Positions 33,462 through 43,527 of a stretch of DNA of 64,000 bases are shown here, in pieces; positions within the stretch are counted from its first letter, which is position 1; the number at the start of each line of letters is the position of its first letter. The position numbers and the translations under genes are program-made. The notes beneath the pieces are model-generated. The model did not search any database. It had not been told where the DNA came from and was given only the letters and a program-made list of their open reading frames with translations. Location: contig OW051472.1 in the NCBI GenBank assembly GCA_932521025.1, forward strand, positions 8,928,001 to 8,992,000, given 5' to 3'. This stretch comes from Oscheius onirici (taxonomy: Eukaryota > Nematoda > Chromadorea > Rhabditida > Rhabditidae).

Positions 33462-35134
33462 ATGGAAGGTACGTTTCTTATTTTCTCTTTAACTCTTCTC
33501 CATTCTGCAAAGAATGTATTCGTTTCGCCTATCAATCTACTCTGTTTAGTCCCTAATTTTCAGTGAAAATGTTGCTGCTTGTGCTGCTCTTTGCGGTTCT
33601 AACTCTTGCTGAAGTTACGAAAGAACCAAGCTATGAGTCAACCAAGATTGGAGTCAAGAAGGAGAAATCTGGAGGATCTACGTCGACTACCTTGCAATCG
33701 GATGGATCTTCGTCGGCTACTCTGGATCAAGCTGCTTCTTCTGATAGAGCTACATCGACTGGACTGAACCAAGCTGTTAGAAGAGCTCCTGTAATCACGA
33801 TTGCTCCATGTAAGCCTCTTTCTCTCTTCCAATTCAATGTGAATTTTCAGGTCTTGTGAAAGATCAGAATGATCTTATAGCTTGCAGTAAAAACGCTTGG
33901 ATCAAAGGTGACAATGGAGACAGGACTCTTGTCGACCTTTCGAACATGGACCAGCAAGGAATCGAGTCGCTCTTTCTGGACAAACAAAAAATCGAAGACA
34001 TCTCGATTCGACTCTTCAATTCTGCGGTCGTTGAGTTCGACTTCGCCAATCTTGTGGCTTGGACTGCTGCCAAGGAAGAAGACATCGTGATTGCCAACAA
34101 CTTCAATCTGAAGACCATCAATTTCCCGGATTTGAAGAACATGACTGTCTTCAAAAGTATCCAATCGTTTATGTATATATACGCCTTTTCAGAGTTCTTG
34201 ATCAGCAGAAATCCGATTCTGACCAAGATATGGTTCGGAAATTTGAACAAAACCGGTCTCGTCACGTTCGAAGTCACGAAGAATCCGAGTCTGGACGATA
34301 TTGAGGAGCTGTCTGCAAAGTCAAGGTCTGCTGCTGTTATCCGCGGCAACAAACTGCTCCAACTGAATACGACGCTTTGGCAAAGCAGTCCAAATATCCG
34401 TCAAACTAAAGGCGAATGTGGCTTCTGGGAACCGATCTCCGACTTCAAGGAATTGGATGGCTGTACCGACATCTGGGACGAGGTCGAGTTTGCTGCCAAC
34501 GTGACGGGTAACGCTTCTTCTGTTACAATCAAGAAGATTGACGGAAGTCTGAGGATTGTCGGCACGGATCTGAAGAATCTCGACTTTTTGGCCAAGGATA
34601 TTGTCATCACTAGAAGTAAGTGCTTTTTGGGTTCATTTATTTTGTTTATATTCAGCTGTCGAGTTCAAAGACAACTTTGAGATGCCCTGTGACATGACCT
34701 TTGACTACAAGAACAGTCAGGGTGAACCGAAACAGGTCCGGCTCTGTCCCACGACGACCACAACAACTACGGCCACTACGGCTACGACGACGACTCCCGG
34801 AGCCTCGACTACCAGCAGTCCGAAGAACAAGAAGCCCAGAAACAGTGGCGATTTCTGGCTCGGAAACGTCGTCCAGATGCACTGCATGGGCGCAGACGCC
34901 TCAACTTCTTCCACTACCCCTCAGGATCTCGGCTGCTACCTGGCCAACGTCGCCGTCGGAGCCTGCAGTGTTCTCGTCGTCTTCATGTTTGGATGCTGCC
35001 TCTGTGCCGCTTGGAAATACAAGCGCACCTTGGACGAAATCAACGTCTACTACAAGAAGTATCCAGAATACCGTTCTTACCGACAGAAAATGTTGAAAAT
35101 GACTGGTCGGAAAACCATCACGGTGTCTAAGTAG
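33462..35134 (+). CDS. Receptor L-domain (IRLD-type) single-pass membrane protein, intact
   Basis: Five exons: 33462-33468, 33564-33809, 33851-34156, 34193-34615, 34656-35134; 486 residues. It starts MEVKMLLLVLLFAVLTLA, a signal peptide, then has a Ser/Thr-rich region and an L-domain of the insulin/EGF-receptor type. L-domain blocks are LIACSKNAWIKG, LFLDKQKIEDISIRL, FEVTKNPSLDDIEEL, KGECGFWEPISDFKELDGC and LKNLDFLAKDIVIT. A Thr-rich stalk (CPTTTTTT), a membrane span (LANVAVGACSVLVVFMFGCC) and a short basic tail follow. Nematode IRLD proteins have this layout; two C. elegans members (HPA-1, HPA-2) are reported to dampen EGF signalling. A similar decoy or modulator role is inferred. This is the only member here with every part in frame. 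Confidence 0.85.
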
Positions 35135-35757
35135 TTTTTTTGTGAATAAATTGTTTGTATCAGTTGTTTTTTTTCTTTCCCGGGAAATACTGTTGGCTTC
35201 ACATATGGTTGGTAAACGTTGTTGAAAAAATACTTTGGACGCAACTGCCGTCGGGTATAAGGTACGCTTTTTGGTCTTATCTCCTGTATGTCGCTCTCTT
35301 CGTTATTATCACATGTCTAGTCTTTCATTCTGTCATTCCCAAAAGTCAACCATCCCTTTTGTAGTCAGAAAAAAACTGAAGTACGAATAACTGACTTTTG
35401 GAAACCACCGTAGCAGCGATATTTTTTTAGCGTATTTTTGCGATTTTCGTAGCGTAGTTCCTGTCTTCGACTAATTCTAATCGTGTCGAGAACCAACTTT
35501 TTTTGATCTCTCTACAGTACAAAAGCCTTCAAGAAAGAAGAAGTTACTCATTCCAGAAGTCAAGAACCTAGTGAACATGAAAACAAATCTTTGACAAAAA
35601 TTTTGTTCTACTTCTAACTGTCTCTCATCCTGTCCACCACTTTTTGTCGTACTGGCTTCTGTAGTAGCACCATGAAAAAGTGGTTGTCAGAACTATGCGT
35701 CTCCCTAGTACAACTAATGTAGCTACTAGGTTTCTTCTAAATCAAAAGATAACTCAC
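35135..35757. other. Intergenic with relics of L-domain gene 3' sequence
   Basis: Near 35,630-35,670 (minus) a relic reads TTEASTTKSGGQD, like the stalk of the first L-domain gene. 35524-35625 is the inverted copy of 30228-30330. These belong to the damaged gene immediately to the right. Confidence 0.6.
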
Positions 35758-37110
35758 TTCCAGTAATGACGATATCCTTGGCCAAAAAGTCGAGAGCTTC
35801 TAGATCCGTGCCGACAATCTTCAGACCTCCGTCAATCTTCGTGATTGTTCCAGAAGGAGCCTTGCCTGTAACGTTGGCCGCAAAATCGACATCATCGTAG
35901 ACCGAAGTACAACCGTCTAGCTTCTTGAAGTCGGTGATCGGATTCCAGAAACCATATTCGCCTGCATCGCTCTGTACGTTCGATGAGGGTTGAAATAATG
36001 TAGCGGAGTTCAAGTTCAGATTCTTGTTTCCACGAATGATAGCATCAAGGTCCGACTGGGGCTTCAGGAAAATCGTCTCCAATTTCCAACCTCCAGAAGT
36101 TCTGCTACTAGTCCGTTTTCTTGTAGTTTTTTGAAGAGTAGACTCTTCATCTGTGGGTTTCTCCTGATAATCAACTCTGAAAAAAAATCACAGTGAAAAC
36201 AAAATGGCATACTGTTCATGGCCTCAAGTCGCGGCAGTGAGCGAAAAGTGATTTTCTCCAGATCCTCATTGTCTTCAAACACAATAGCCTTGTCTCAGGC
36301 AGTCCATTTAATGAGGTTGTTGAAAGAGAGATGTGTGGCCTTTGAATTCTTCAGTTGAATCGAAATGTTCTCAATTATTTTCTTATCTAAAAGACGCCGG
36401 TCCAGGTCGGCTTGAGACCAAAGGAATAATTCCAACACAGTGTTCACTGGGCCTTTAATCCACAGCTTACCAAAATTCAGATCGATTTGAGTCGCCACAT
36501 GACCTAAATGACTCGGATTCACTACAATAAACGACACAAGTGAGGCAACAGGCAAACTGACTGCTGTGAAGCCATCGTCGAACGTCATATCCCCTGCGAA
36601 CTTTCCGAAAATACGCTTTGTCACCCGGCCATCGCAGGTTACAGTCTTTAGTTTTTCGCTTTGCTCGAACCGAGGTTACAGACAGACACGGTTGAACTTA
36701 AAAAGAATAGATAAACTGACATGGTGCAGCCGTTGGATCAGGCGCTCTTCTAACAGCTCCTCCTCGAACAGTCTGGGCCAGTCCCCGTGATGCTGTTCCA
36801 TCAGATTGATTTCGAGCGGGTTCCTTGGGTACAGTAGCCGATGAAGCAGCTCGAGCCGACGTCCAGCTTTCTTGACTTTAACCTTGCGTGATTCTTTCGT
36901 AACTGCGGCAAGAGTTTGAACCGCAAAGAGCAGCAAAAGCAGCCGAAGCAGCAACATCCTCACTGAAAATCGAAAGATTGAGTGCATCTACCACGCAGCT
37001 GCTCCAGTAGAAGCCATCAAAGAACTGGCTGTGGTGGCTTCTCCTGGAGCAGAGTTGAGCATCAGTAGAGCCAGAGCAGCCGCGAAGAGAGTAGACGATG
37101 TACCTTCCAT
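35758..37110 (-). pseudogene. Receptor L-domain (IRLD-type) pseudogene
   Basis: Starts ATGGAAG (37110) and splices to TG|AGGATGTTG, giving a signal peptide (MEVRMLLLRLLLLLFAVQTL). Soon after, one missing base near 36,865 shifts the frame; in the correct frame it reads TSARAASSATVPKEPARNQS and VRRAPDPTAAPC. The L-domain then continues (KTVTCDGRVTKRIF, LDKKIIENISIQL) until an in-frame TGA after NNLIKWTA at about 36,295. Coding similarity resumes beyond it (DKAIVFEDNEDLEKI) through GEYGFWNPITDFKKLDGC, where one usually conserved Cys is Tyr, to LDFLAKDIVIT. The membrane exon is missing apart from a stalk relic. Confidence 0.8.
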
Positions 37111-37200
37111 GGTAGAAGAGAAGATCCTATTGTGATTCTCCCCTTGTTTTGGACTCCTTTTATACCTTGGAAAGTTTGAAAATTATGCAAACTTTTGCTA
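37111..37200 (-). promoter_or_regulatory. Conserved TATA promoter of the L-domain pseudogene
   Basis: TATAAAAGGAGTCCAAAACA (37164 downward) lies 54 bp before the ATG and is followed by GATCTTCTCTTCTACCATGG. Upstream, AAAGTTTG and GCAAACTTT form an inverted repeat. This is nearly identical to the modules at 28.87 and 33.25 kb although the gene itself is broken. Confidence 0.7.
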
Positions 37201-37552
37201 TTTTGTTATTTTTTTGTGGATTTTAATTGCAGCTTCTATTAGGGCGCCAATTAAGTTTGTAAAAAACGCTCATAATTTTTTCCAAGTGAAGCGAAATAGG
37301 GGTAAAAAAGATTTAGCACTGTCGAGTGTCAGAGTTTAGTAAACTGTACTGTCAGAACGGTAAAAGTAAAAACCTGTTAAAAAGACGAGGCATTTCTTTG
37401 TGAGTCATTCTTTTCTTAGATCACCTGCCTGAGAGACAGACTTGTGACAACGTTTTTTTCTGCTTCGTTCGCTACTTCGGAGCAACAGCTGACACCGGTC
37501 CCAGTCTCCTCAGCTTTCCTCATTCTGTCTTGTCTTTTAATCTGCTCAAATC
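37201..37552. other. Divergent intergenic region and possible 5' UTR of the EGF-like gene
   Basis: Contains a splice-type TTTTCTTAG at 37419. Beyond it a frame with a hydrophobic run (SSAFLILSCLLICS) is open but does not join in phase to the EGF-like exon. Confidence 0.4.
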
Positions 37553-38141
37553 ATGGTAATTCCGCCTTTCTTTTAGTGTACTTTCAATTATTCAGACCGG
37601 TAGAAATATGTCTGAAGCTAGACTTCTTTCGCTCAAGCACTGTTCCCACTTGGATCTGTGCAATTATTTCGGGAATTGCATGACTTTTGGAGCGAACGAG
37701 GAAGCATTTTGTAGTTGCATCTCAACCAATGTTGATCGTACTTGTTCAGGTTTTTGTCCCATGTTTTCTTTTTAAAGAAATCTAGCCAATTCGACACTTC
37801 CAACCGCCAGTGCTCTGTCTTCCGAACCACGAGACTTTCTCTATCCAGGTAATAATGATTGCCAAACATGTAGGGGTACTTTTCAAGAGTTTTGTAGTAG
37901 CTGATCCGATTCTAAACTCGGTTATAGTCGATTGGTCCACTCTCTGTAAAAGACTATCCTCGGAGCTCGTTACCTAGATCAAAGAACTGTTTCAGCTATA
38001 GCACTAGCAATTCTGGCAGTGGTCGTTCTTGCCATCGTTTATCTGGCTCTGAGCCGACGACGTTCTTCTCGTCTAGACATCAGTGATTCGCCTACAGACC
38101 AAAGAATATCAGTTGCATTGAAGTTCGTTGACGATGTATAA
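37553..38141 (+). CDS. Single-pass membrane protein with one EGF-like module (candidate EGF-type ligand)
   Basis: Four exons (37553-37555, 37596-37749, 37786-37848, 37996-38141) join in frame to 121 residues. Six cysteines are spaced C-x5-C-x5-C-x10-C-x-C-x8-C (from HCSHLDLC through AFCSC to DRTC), the EGF pattern. A short stalk follows (STLPTASALSSEPRDFLYP), then a membrane span (AIALAILAVVVLAIVYLAL) and a 30-residue basic/Ser tail. This is the layout of membrane-tethered EGF-family growth factors such as LIN-3 or TGF-alpha. The ATG used leaves no signal peptide; an upstream exon may supply one. It is divergent from the L-domain cluster, 440 bp away. Ligand function is inferred only. Confidence 0.6.
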
Positions 38142-38538
38142 ATTGTTTTTCAATGCTCGAAAAGGCCACAAAACTGTTTTGTTGGCCAACCGTGACAGTC
38201 TGCAAAACCCATAAGATTTGGAAGAAGATTGTCCCTGTCCCTGTACCGATATATGGTACAAGTCTCTCTTTCCGTAAGAACGAAGCAAGGATACTGAACT
38301 ATCGCGATTCATCAAGATATGATTCCATTTACTTCGTGGCAAAGCCCAACTTTTATTTGTTTATTAGTCCCATTGCTGAACGTAGCTAAAAGTGAATCCA
38401 AGCAGTTGTACTCCGACATTCCAGAGACAGTATCAATAAGAATGGCATAGACCGGTAGTTGGGTAAAAAAGCCTTTTCGGCGGCCTCGTTGCCGACGTAT
38501 ATAAGCGACAGGGAGGCAACTGAGGACATCCTCCCCCA
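38142..38538. other. Intergenic with TATA box for the next gene
   Basis: TATATAA at 38498-38504 lies 41 bp before the ATG at 38539. No other feature is seen. Confidence 0.45.
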
Positions 38539-39436
38539 ATGAGTTCCCTCTTCCATTCATCTCTTCTTCTTCTTCTTTGTGTCTCCAGTGCCATTTCTCT
38601 CCCGCTGAGTCATGCCAGGTTGAGTCACTTGTATTAGAAAAAAACCTCCTTTTAAAGTTACGGACAAGCCGGTTCCAAATCCGACTACGGTAGTGACGCG
38701 GCCCATCATTCTGGAAGTTTCTACGACGGAGATCATGCTGGTCATGATGCGGGAGCAGCTGGATTCTACTCCGGACACAAGGATGCCGAACATTCGGCTG
38801 CAGCCAAAGCTTCTGCAGGAGCTGCTCATGAGAGTGAAGCTCATGGTGGTGGAGCTGGAAGCAAGTACAATGCCGCAAACAGCGATTTTGGAAAAGGTCT
38901 GTTTCGATTTAGAGACGAGAATGACACGATTCAGACATGAAGAGCAAGTCGTTTGGATTCTTTGACTACAAGTTCGTCCAGCCGCAATATCACATGGAAC
39001 AGTTCCACAGCGATGAGAAACACGCCCAGAAGTACGGATCTGATGCTCATGCTGCCGGAGCCAAACAAGAGCACGGAAATGGATTCCATAACAAGGGATA
39101 TGAGGGACACGGTAATCTCAAACATTCTGGGAATGATGTTTTATAATTCAGACAAGGCCAACCAGGCTTACGGAGGAGAACACGCCGGACACTCGGGCAA
39201 AACTGCCGCTGAAGGACACAAGTTCTCTGATTACAACAACGGATACGGTAGTTTCTCTAAAAACTGGGAAAAATTACGACTTTTCAGACAACGCTGCCGA
39301 CAACCATTTCGACAAAGGATACAACGGCTACGGAAACGAGTACGGACAACGTTATGAAGCTCCTCGTCCTCAATACAATCACGGAAACTATGGCGGATAT
39401 GGCTACGATCAGTACGCTTTCCCTCCATACTACTAA
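38539..39436 (+). CDS. Secreted Gly/His/Tyr-rich low-complexity protein
   Basis: Five exons: 38539-38618, 38658-38896, 38935-39111, 39152-39247, 39288-39436. The signal peptide is MSSLFHSSLLLLLCVSSAIS. The mature chain is rich in Gly, His, Tyr, Ala and Ser, with repeated words such as DAAHHSG, GHDAGAAG, KYGSDAHAAGAK, GGEHAGHSGK and NGYGNEYG, ending FPPYY. There are no cysteines, so it is probably a structural, adhesive or cuticle-associated protein. Introns 2-4 all interrupt the same codon position at an Asp (G|AC) after a Gly/His/Tyr-rich block, which suggests growth by exon duplication. A TATA box lies 41 bp upstream and AATAAA at about 39,496. Confidence 0.75.
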
Positions 39437-40018
39437 ACTATTCCCGTTGTTTTGGCTGTTTAGGCTCTAAAACATTGTGTATGAAAACAGGGGAGAATAA
39501 ATTTGAGATACCCAATACTTGTCTGTTAAATTTCGAGAGCATAAAAAGCGTCGTGACGAAAATTCAGTACGCAAAAGTACGTGAATCGACTACACCAAAC
39601 TGCGTGAATCAAAAGCCTGTGTTTCATTTTTTTTTTCGTCTGCTTTCGATTCTCCGTTTTTTTCATTAGATTTTCCTCGATAAACGCTGACTAAATAATT
39701 TTGCAGAAAAGCAAAGGAAAAGCTCATTTTTATTGGAAGAATATGATATTTAGACCAACAAAGAGAGAATGTGTGAAGATCATCCCTTTTCTTGTCCACT
39801 TTTTTATTTTCGGGATGTGTTCAATCTTTCTGACAACAAATTCGATCATTTTTGTTCCCCAGTTAATCGAATTTATCACGGTTAGCTTTGGTTTTATTGA
39901 TTCACTGCTTCCCACTGTCTCCAGTTTCTGGCTTCGAAAGATCATAGGTTTCCCTGCATTTCACATTATTTTACTCGCCTTTTCTCAATGAATATCGTAA
40001 ATATTCACCTTTTCAGAG
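39437..40018. other. Intergenic
   Basis: 3' flank of the secreted protein (AATAAA at about 39,496), then sequence ending in CACCTTTTCAG, a likely splice or trans-splice acceptor two bases before the UTP14 start. Confidence 0.45.
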
Positions 40019-42414
40019 ATGTCAGACGACTCTGACATTGACGATGTAGCTCATGAGGAGCTGCTCAAAACTATCGCCACAGGGAAAGTACAAAAGGTTT
40101 GGCTCTAGCTTAGTGAAATTTTAAATTATTTTTTTTAGAAAAAGGTTCGAAAATCAACAACAAAGATCAGCTCCGATGAGCTGTTAGGTTCTTTGAGAAC
40201 GGTGAAAAAGGTGGCCGGCGATGCGAAGAAAACTCTCGCTTTGGAAAAGAAGGAAGCCAGAAAATCGGGAACCTCTACCACTTTGGCAACCCCGGTACAT
40301 CGTCAGGAGCTAGAACGGATTCAGGGAGCTGTAGGATTCGTTGAACTTAAGTGAGTTTTGCCGTAATTCGACCAAAAAGTACCTAAACCACAATTATCCT
40401 TGCTTTACAGAAAAGATCTCGGCATCTGGCGCGACGTCGTCGAACAGAGCCGTCTTTCCGAGCAGCTCGTCTTTCCTCTTCACCAAGAGCGCGTCCTGGG
40501 AGTCGATACAGCCGCCGACAAGACTGACGGATTTGTGGTACGTCCACCGTTTTGCAGTTTTTATTATTTATAATTTTTAGCCAAAAACCGAAATGGAAAA
40601 GGAGATGGCTGCCTTGCTGAATAGTAGCAAGCACAATCTGAAAAACGACGCCGTCTATACCGAGGCTGAACTTGAAATCATCAACGCTATGGACGTGAAG
40701 GAGGCCAAAGAAAAGCTGTCCCAGATGCAGAAGATGAGAGCTCTGGTCAGCTATCGCGAGGCCAAATATCGCTATGCGAAGAAGATCAAGTCCAAGGGGT
40801 AAGTTCGTTGTTTTGTACGCGCAAGTCGGCTATTTTTGGGTTGTGTCTTGTAATTTCCTTCAACTTATTCCAATATTCCAGCTATCATCGTATTTTGAAG
40901 AGAGAAAAAAGAAAACAGCTGGTGAAGGAGTTCGACGAACTGCTCGTACGTGATCCCGAGGCGGCCAAGGCAAAACTGGCTGAGCTGGAGACGATGCGTG
41001 TCTTGGAACGAGGATCTCTTCGACATCACGCTCGGAGCAAATTCCAGCAGACGATCGTCAAACACGCAGGCCAGGATCCAGCTGCCAAAAAGGTCCTCGA
41101 GGAAAATCTCAGGTAGTTTACTCTTAGCTTGGTTCTGAAGAAACGTCTTTAGACTAGGTCGCGTTCTAAAAACCAAGGTCGGACTCGAATCGGGCAGTGA
41201 TTCGGAGGAATCAGAAGAGGATGATGCTCCTGTAAAGAGCATTGGCGACATTATCAAGAGCGCTGCTCTTGCGGCTGCCACAGCCGACGGCACAGAAGAC
41301 GGGCCGAACAACTCCAATGATGATGAGAGCCGACAGCGTCTGTTTGAAATGAGGGCGAAGAAACGAGCTGAAATGGCCAAAGGACGGATGAAGAGCGATG
41401 GAACTGTAAGATTGGTTTTTTGCTCTGAAAACGACGTGAATTTAGGTCGCAGATCAGGAGAAAATGTTCGACGAGAACGACGATTGGACTGTCGTGACAG
41501 CTGAAAAAGAAACACAGCCAGTGGCAGAAGAAGAACAACGCACCAAAAAGAAGAAGAAGGGAAAGAAGAGAAAAGAGGCGGTAGAAGAGGAAAATCCCAA
41601 AGAAATTGATGCGATATTCGACGAAGCCGAGCAGCGACTGGTCGAGAAGATTCGACAGGAAGCTCAGACTTTGAAAGATGTCGAAACACCGAAAGAAGAG
41701 CCGAAGAAAAAGAAGAGGCGAGCTGAAAAGGACGAAGAGAAAAAGGAACTAGCAGTCGACATTTCCCTCGATCCCAGGAACTTTCTTCAAGTTTGTATCT
41801 TTTTGATCAAGATTGACCATCTTTCAGGTGGAAACGAGCAATTTGTCCAAGGTTTCCGCCGATCTGATCGACAGAATGGACGAATTCGACGAAGATCAGG
41901 AACGTCTCGTTGCCGAAGCTTTCAAAGACGACGATGTGATCGGAGAGTTTGAAGACGAGAAGGAATTCGTCGAGGAAGGCGAGAGACCGAAAGATGTGGA
42001 TCTGACGCTTCAAGGCTGGGGAGCCTGGGTTGGCCCGGGAATGACGGAGAAGAAGAGAAGGAAACAGTTCTTGATCAAGGCCAAAGTGAAGAGACGACGT
42101 GATCAGAACAAGAAAGGAGTCATTATTCGTGAGAAGGACGACGAGGTACGGCTTTTCCTCATTTATCTATATAAACAACACAACTTTAGAAGCTGTCAAA
42201 GCTACAGCCCCGAAGTTTGCCTTTCCCCTATACCCGTGTCGAAGACTTCCAAGCCGTCCTGAAGCAGCCAATCGGCAAAGATTGGAATCCAGTCAGTGTG
42301 ACGAAGAACCTCTGCAAACCGGCCTTCACGACACAAGGAGGACGCTCGATCCGGCCATTGGACAAGGCCGAAGCCATCAAGAAGAAGATCCACGAGCTGG
42401 AAGAAGAAGATTAG
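40019..42414 (+). CDS. UTP14-like U3 snoRNP / small-subunit processome protein
   Basis: Nucleolar protein required for early 18S rRNA processing. Start MSDDSDIDDVAHEELLKTI directly after a TTTTCAG acceptor. Conserved blocks are HRQELERIQGAVGFVEL, DLGIWRDVVEQSRLSEQLVF, MEKEMAALL, LSQMQKMRALVSYREAKYR, KSKGYHRILKREKRKQLVKE, LERGSLRHHARSKFQQTIVK, then an acidic middle. The family C-terminal motifs follow as LTLQGWGAWVGPGM, VIIREKDDE and a block with TQGGRSIRPLDKAEAIKKK. About 650-700 residues in roughly ten exons, near the usual family length. Followed 147 bp later by RPB6 on the same strand, probably as an operon. Confidence 0.92.
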
Positions 42415-42560
42415 AGAATTGTTATTGCTGTTTATTGTTATTTTTGTTGTTATGCCAAGGTTAATTTCGTTTCTTGTTTCTATAACCAAATTAGGGTTTT
42501 AGCCCAAAATTTACCTCATATTCTTGTTCCTTCTCGTTCTCATCTCAATTTAGGCTCAAA
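42415..42560 (+). promoter_or_regulatory. Intercistronic region, candidate SL2-type trans-splice site
   Basis: 146 bp, U-rich, ending TCTCAATTTAG then GCTCAAAATG, a splice acceptor seven bases before the RPB6 start. Spacing, same-strand order and the lack of a TATA box fit a nematode operon. Confidence 0.6.
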
Positions 42561-43200
42561 ATGGCTGACGATGATGACTACGAGGGACAGATGGACGACG
42601 ATTTCGGAGGAGATGACGACATGGAAGATGTCGAGATGCCGGAACCGCAAGAAGACGACGATGGAAACGAGCGCGTCGAGATGATTGATGTGAGCTTTTT
42701 TTTTTCGGAAGATCATGACCATTAGCCTGTTCCAACGCTGTTCCCGAAAAAATTGAACTGTCTTACCCAGCATCTGATCCCAGCTGGTGAACATTTTGTG
42801 CGTGAATGCAGTTCGGAGACCAATAAGTGCCGCCAAAGTAAAACGTTCATCAGAACGAAGTCTAAACACTATATTCTCTCAAACTGTGTCTTCTAGGCTG
42901 ACAAAGGAACCGCCTCCCAGGACCGCGTCACAACTCCCTTTATGACGAAATACGAACGAGCCCGTATTCTTGGCACCAGAGCTCTTCAAATCGCAATGGG
43001 TGCCCCAGTCATGGTCGAGCTGGAAGGAGGTCGGTTCTTTTTTCCTAAACAACGCAAATAAAATTCTAGAACAAGATCCACTGGAAATTGCTCGCAAGGA
43101 GCTCAAGTACAAGAAGATTCCGATTATCGTGCGACGTTACCTTCCGGACGGCAGCTTCGAAGACTGGTCCGTAGACCAACTCCAAATCGGCGATTGGTAA
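42561..43200 (+). CDS. rpb-6: RNA polymerase subunit RPB6 (common to Pol I, II, III)
   Basis: Three exons (42561-42689, 42897-43029, 43070-43200), 130 residues, the normal length. The acidic N-terminus ([20 protein letters not shown]) leads to the conserved core: [53 protein letters not shown], ending LQIGDW. Essential core subunit of all three nuclear polymerases. Downstream partner of UTP14 in a probable operon, both serving growth and ribosome production. Confidence 0.95.
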
Positions 43201-43527
43201 ACTCTTAGGCTAAACATTCTAATGACCTCATCATTTTGTTACACCACCCCTTCACGTTGCTTCCAATATTAAAACATTTTTTGACTGGTTTTTTCTGACC
43301 TTCAGAAATCGATGAAAGAGCCCAAATCAACGAGAGTTTTGGAATCAAACCCATTGAAATCGATATTTTGTTTCGACAAGATTGTTCTTCAATCAGCAGC
43401 GAGAAACAACATTTTGAAGCGGAAAAAAAGGGTACAAGTATTTTCATTTACAAGAACTGCAAAAACTACAAAGAAGTAATACATAAAAGCAGCTAAAACC
43501 GTAAAAAAATATACACTCGTTGGTACT
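43201..43527. other. Convergent intergenic region
   Basis: 3' flanks of RPB6 (+) and fructose-bisphosphatase (-). No other feature seen. Confidence 0.5.

Noticed and set aside
37444-37555. Hydrophobic frame (SSAFLILSCLLICS) as the signal peptide of the EGF-like gene
   Set aside because: Its only donor leaves the wrong phase for the EGF exon, so it was not joined; left as an open question.
40865-41689. 274-codon open frame on the minus strand
   Set aside because: It mirrors UTP14 exons and its introns; the + strand protein is clearly conserved.
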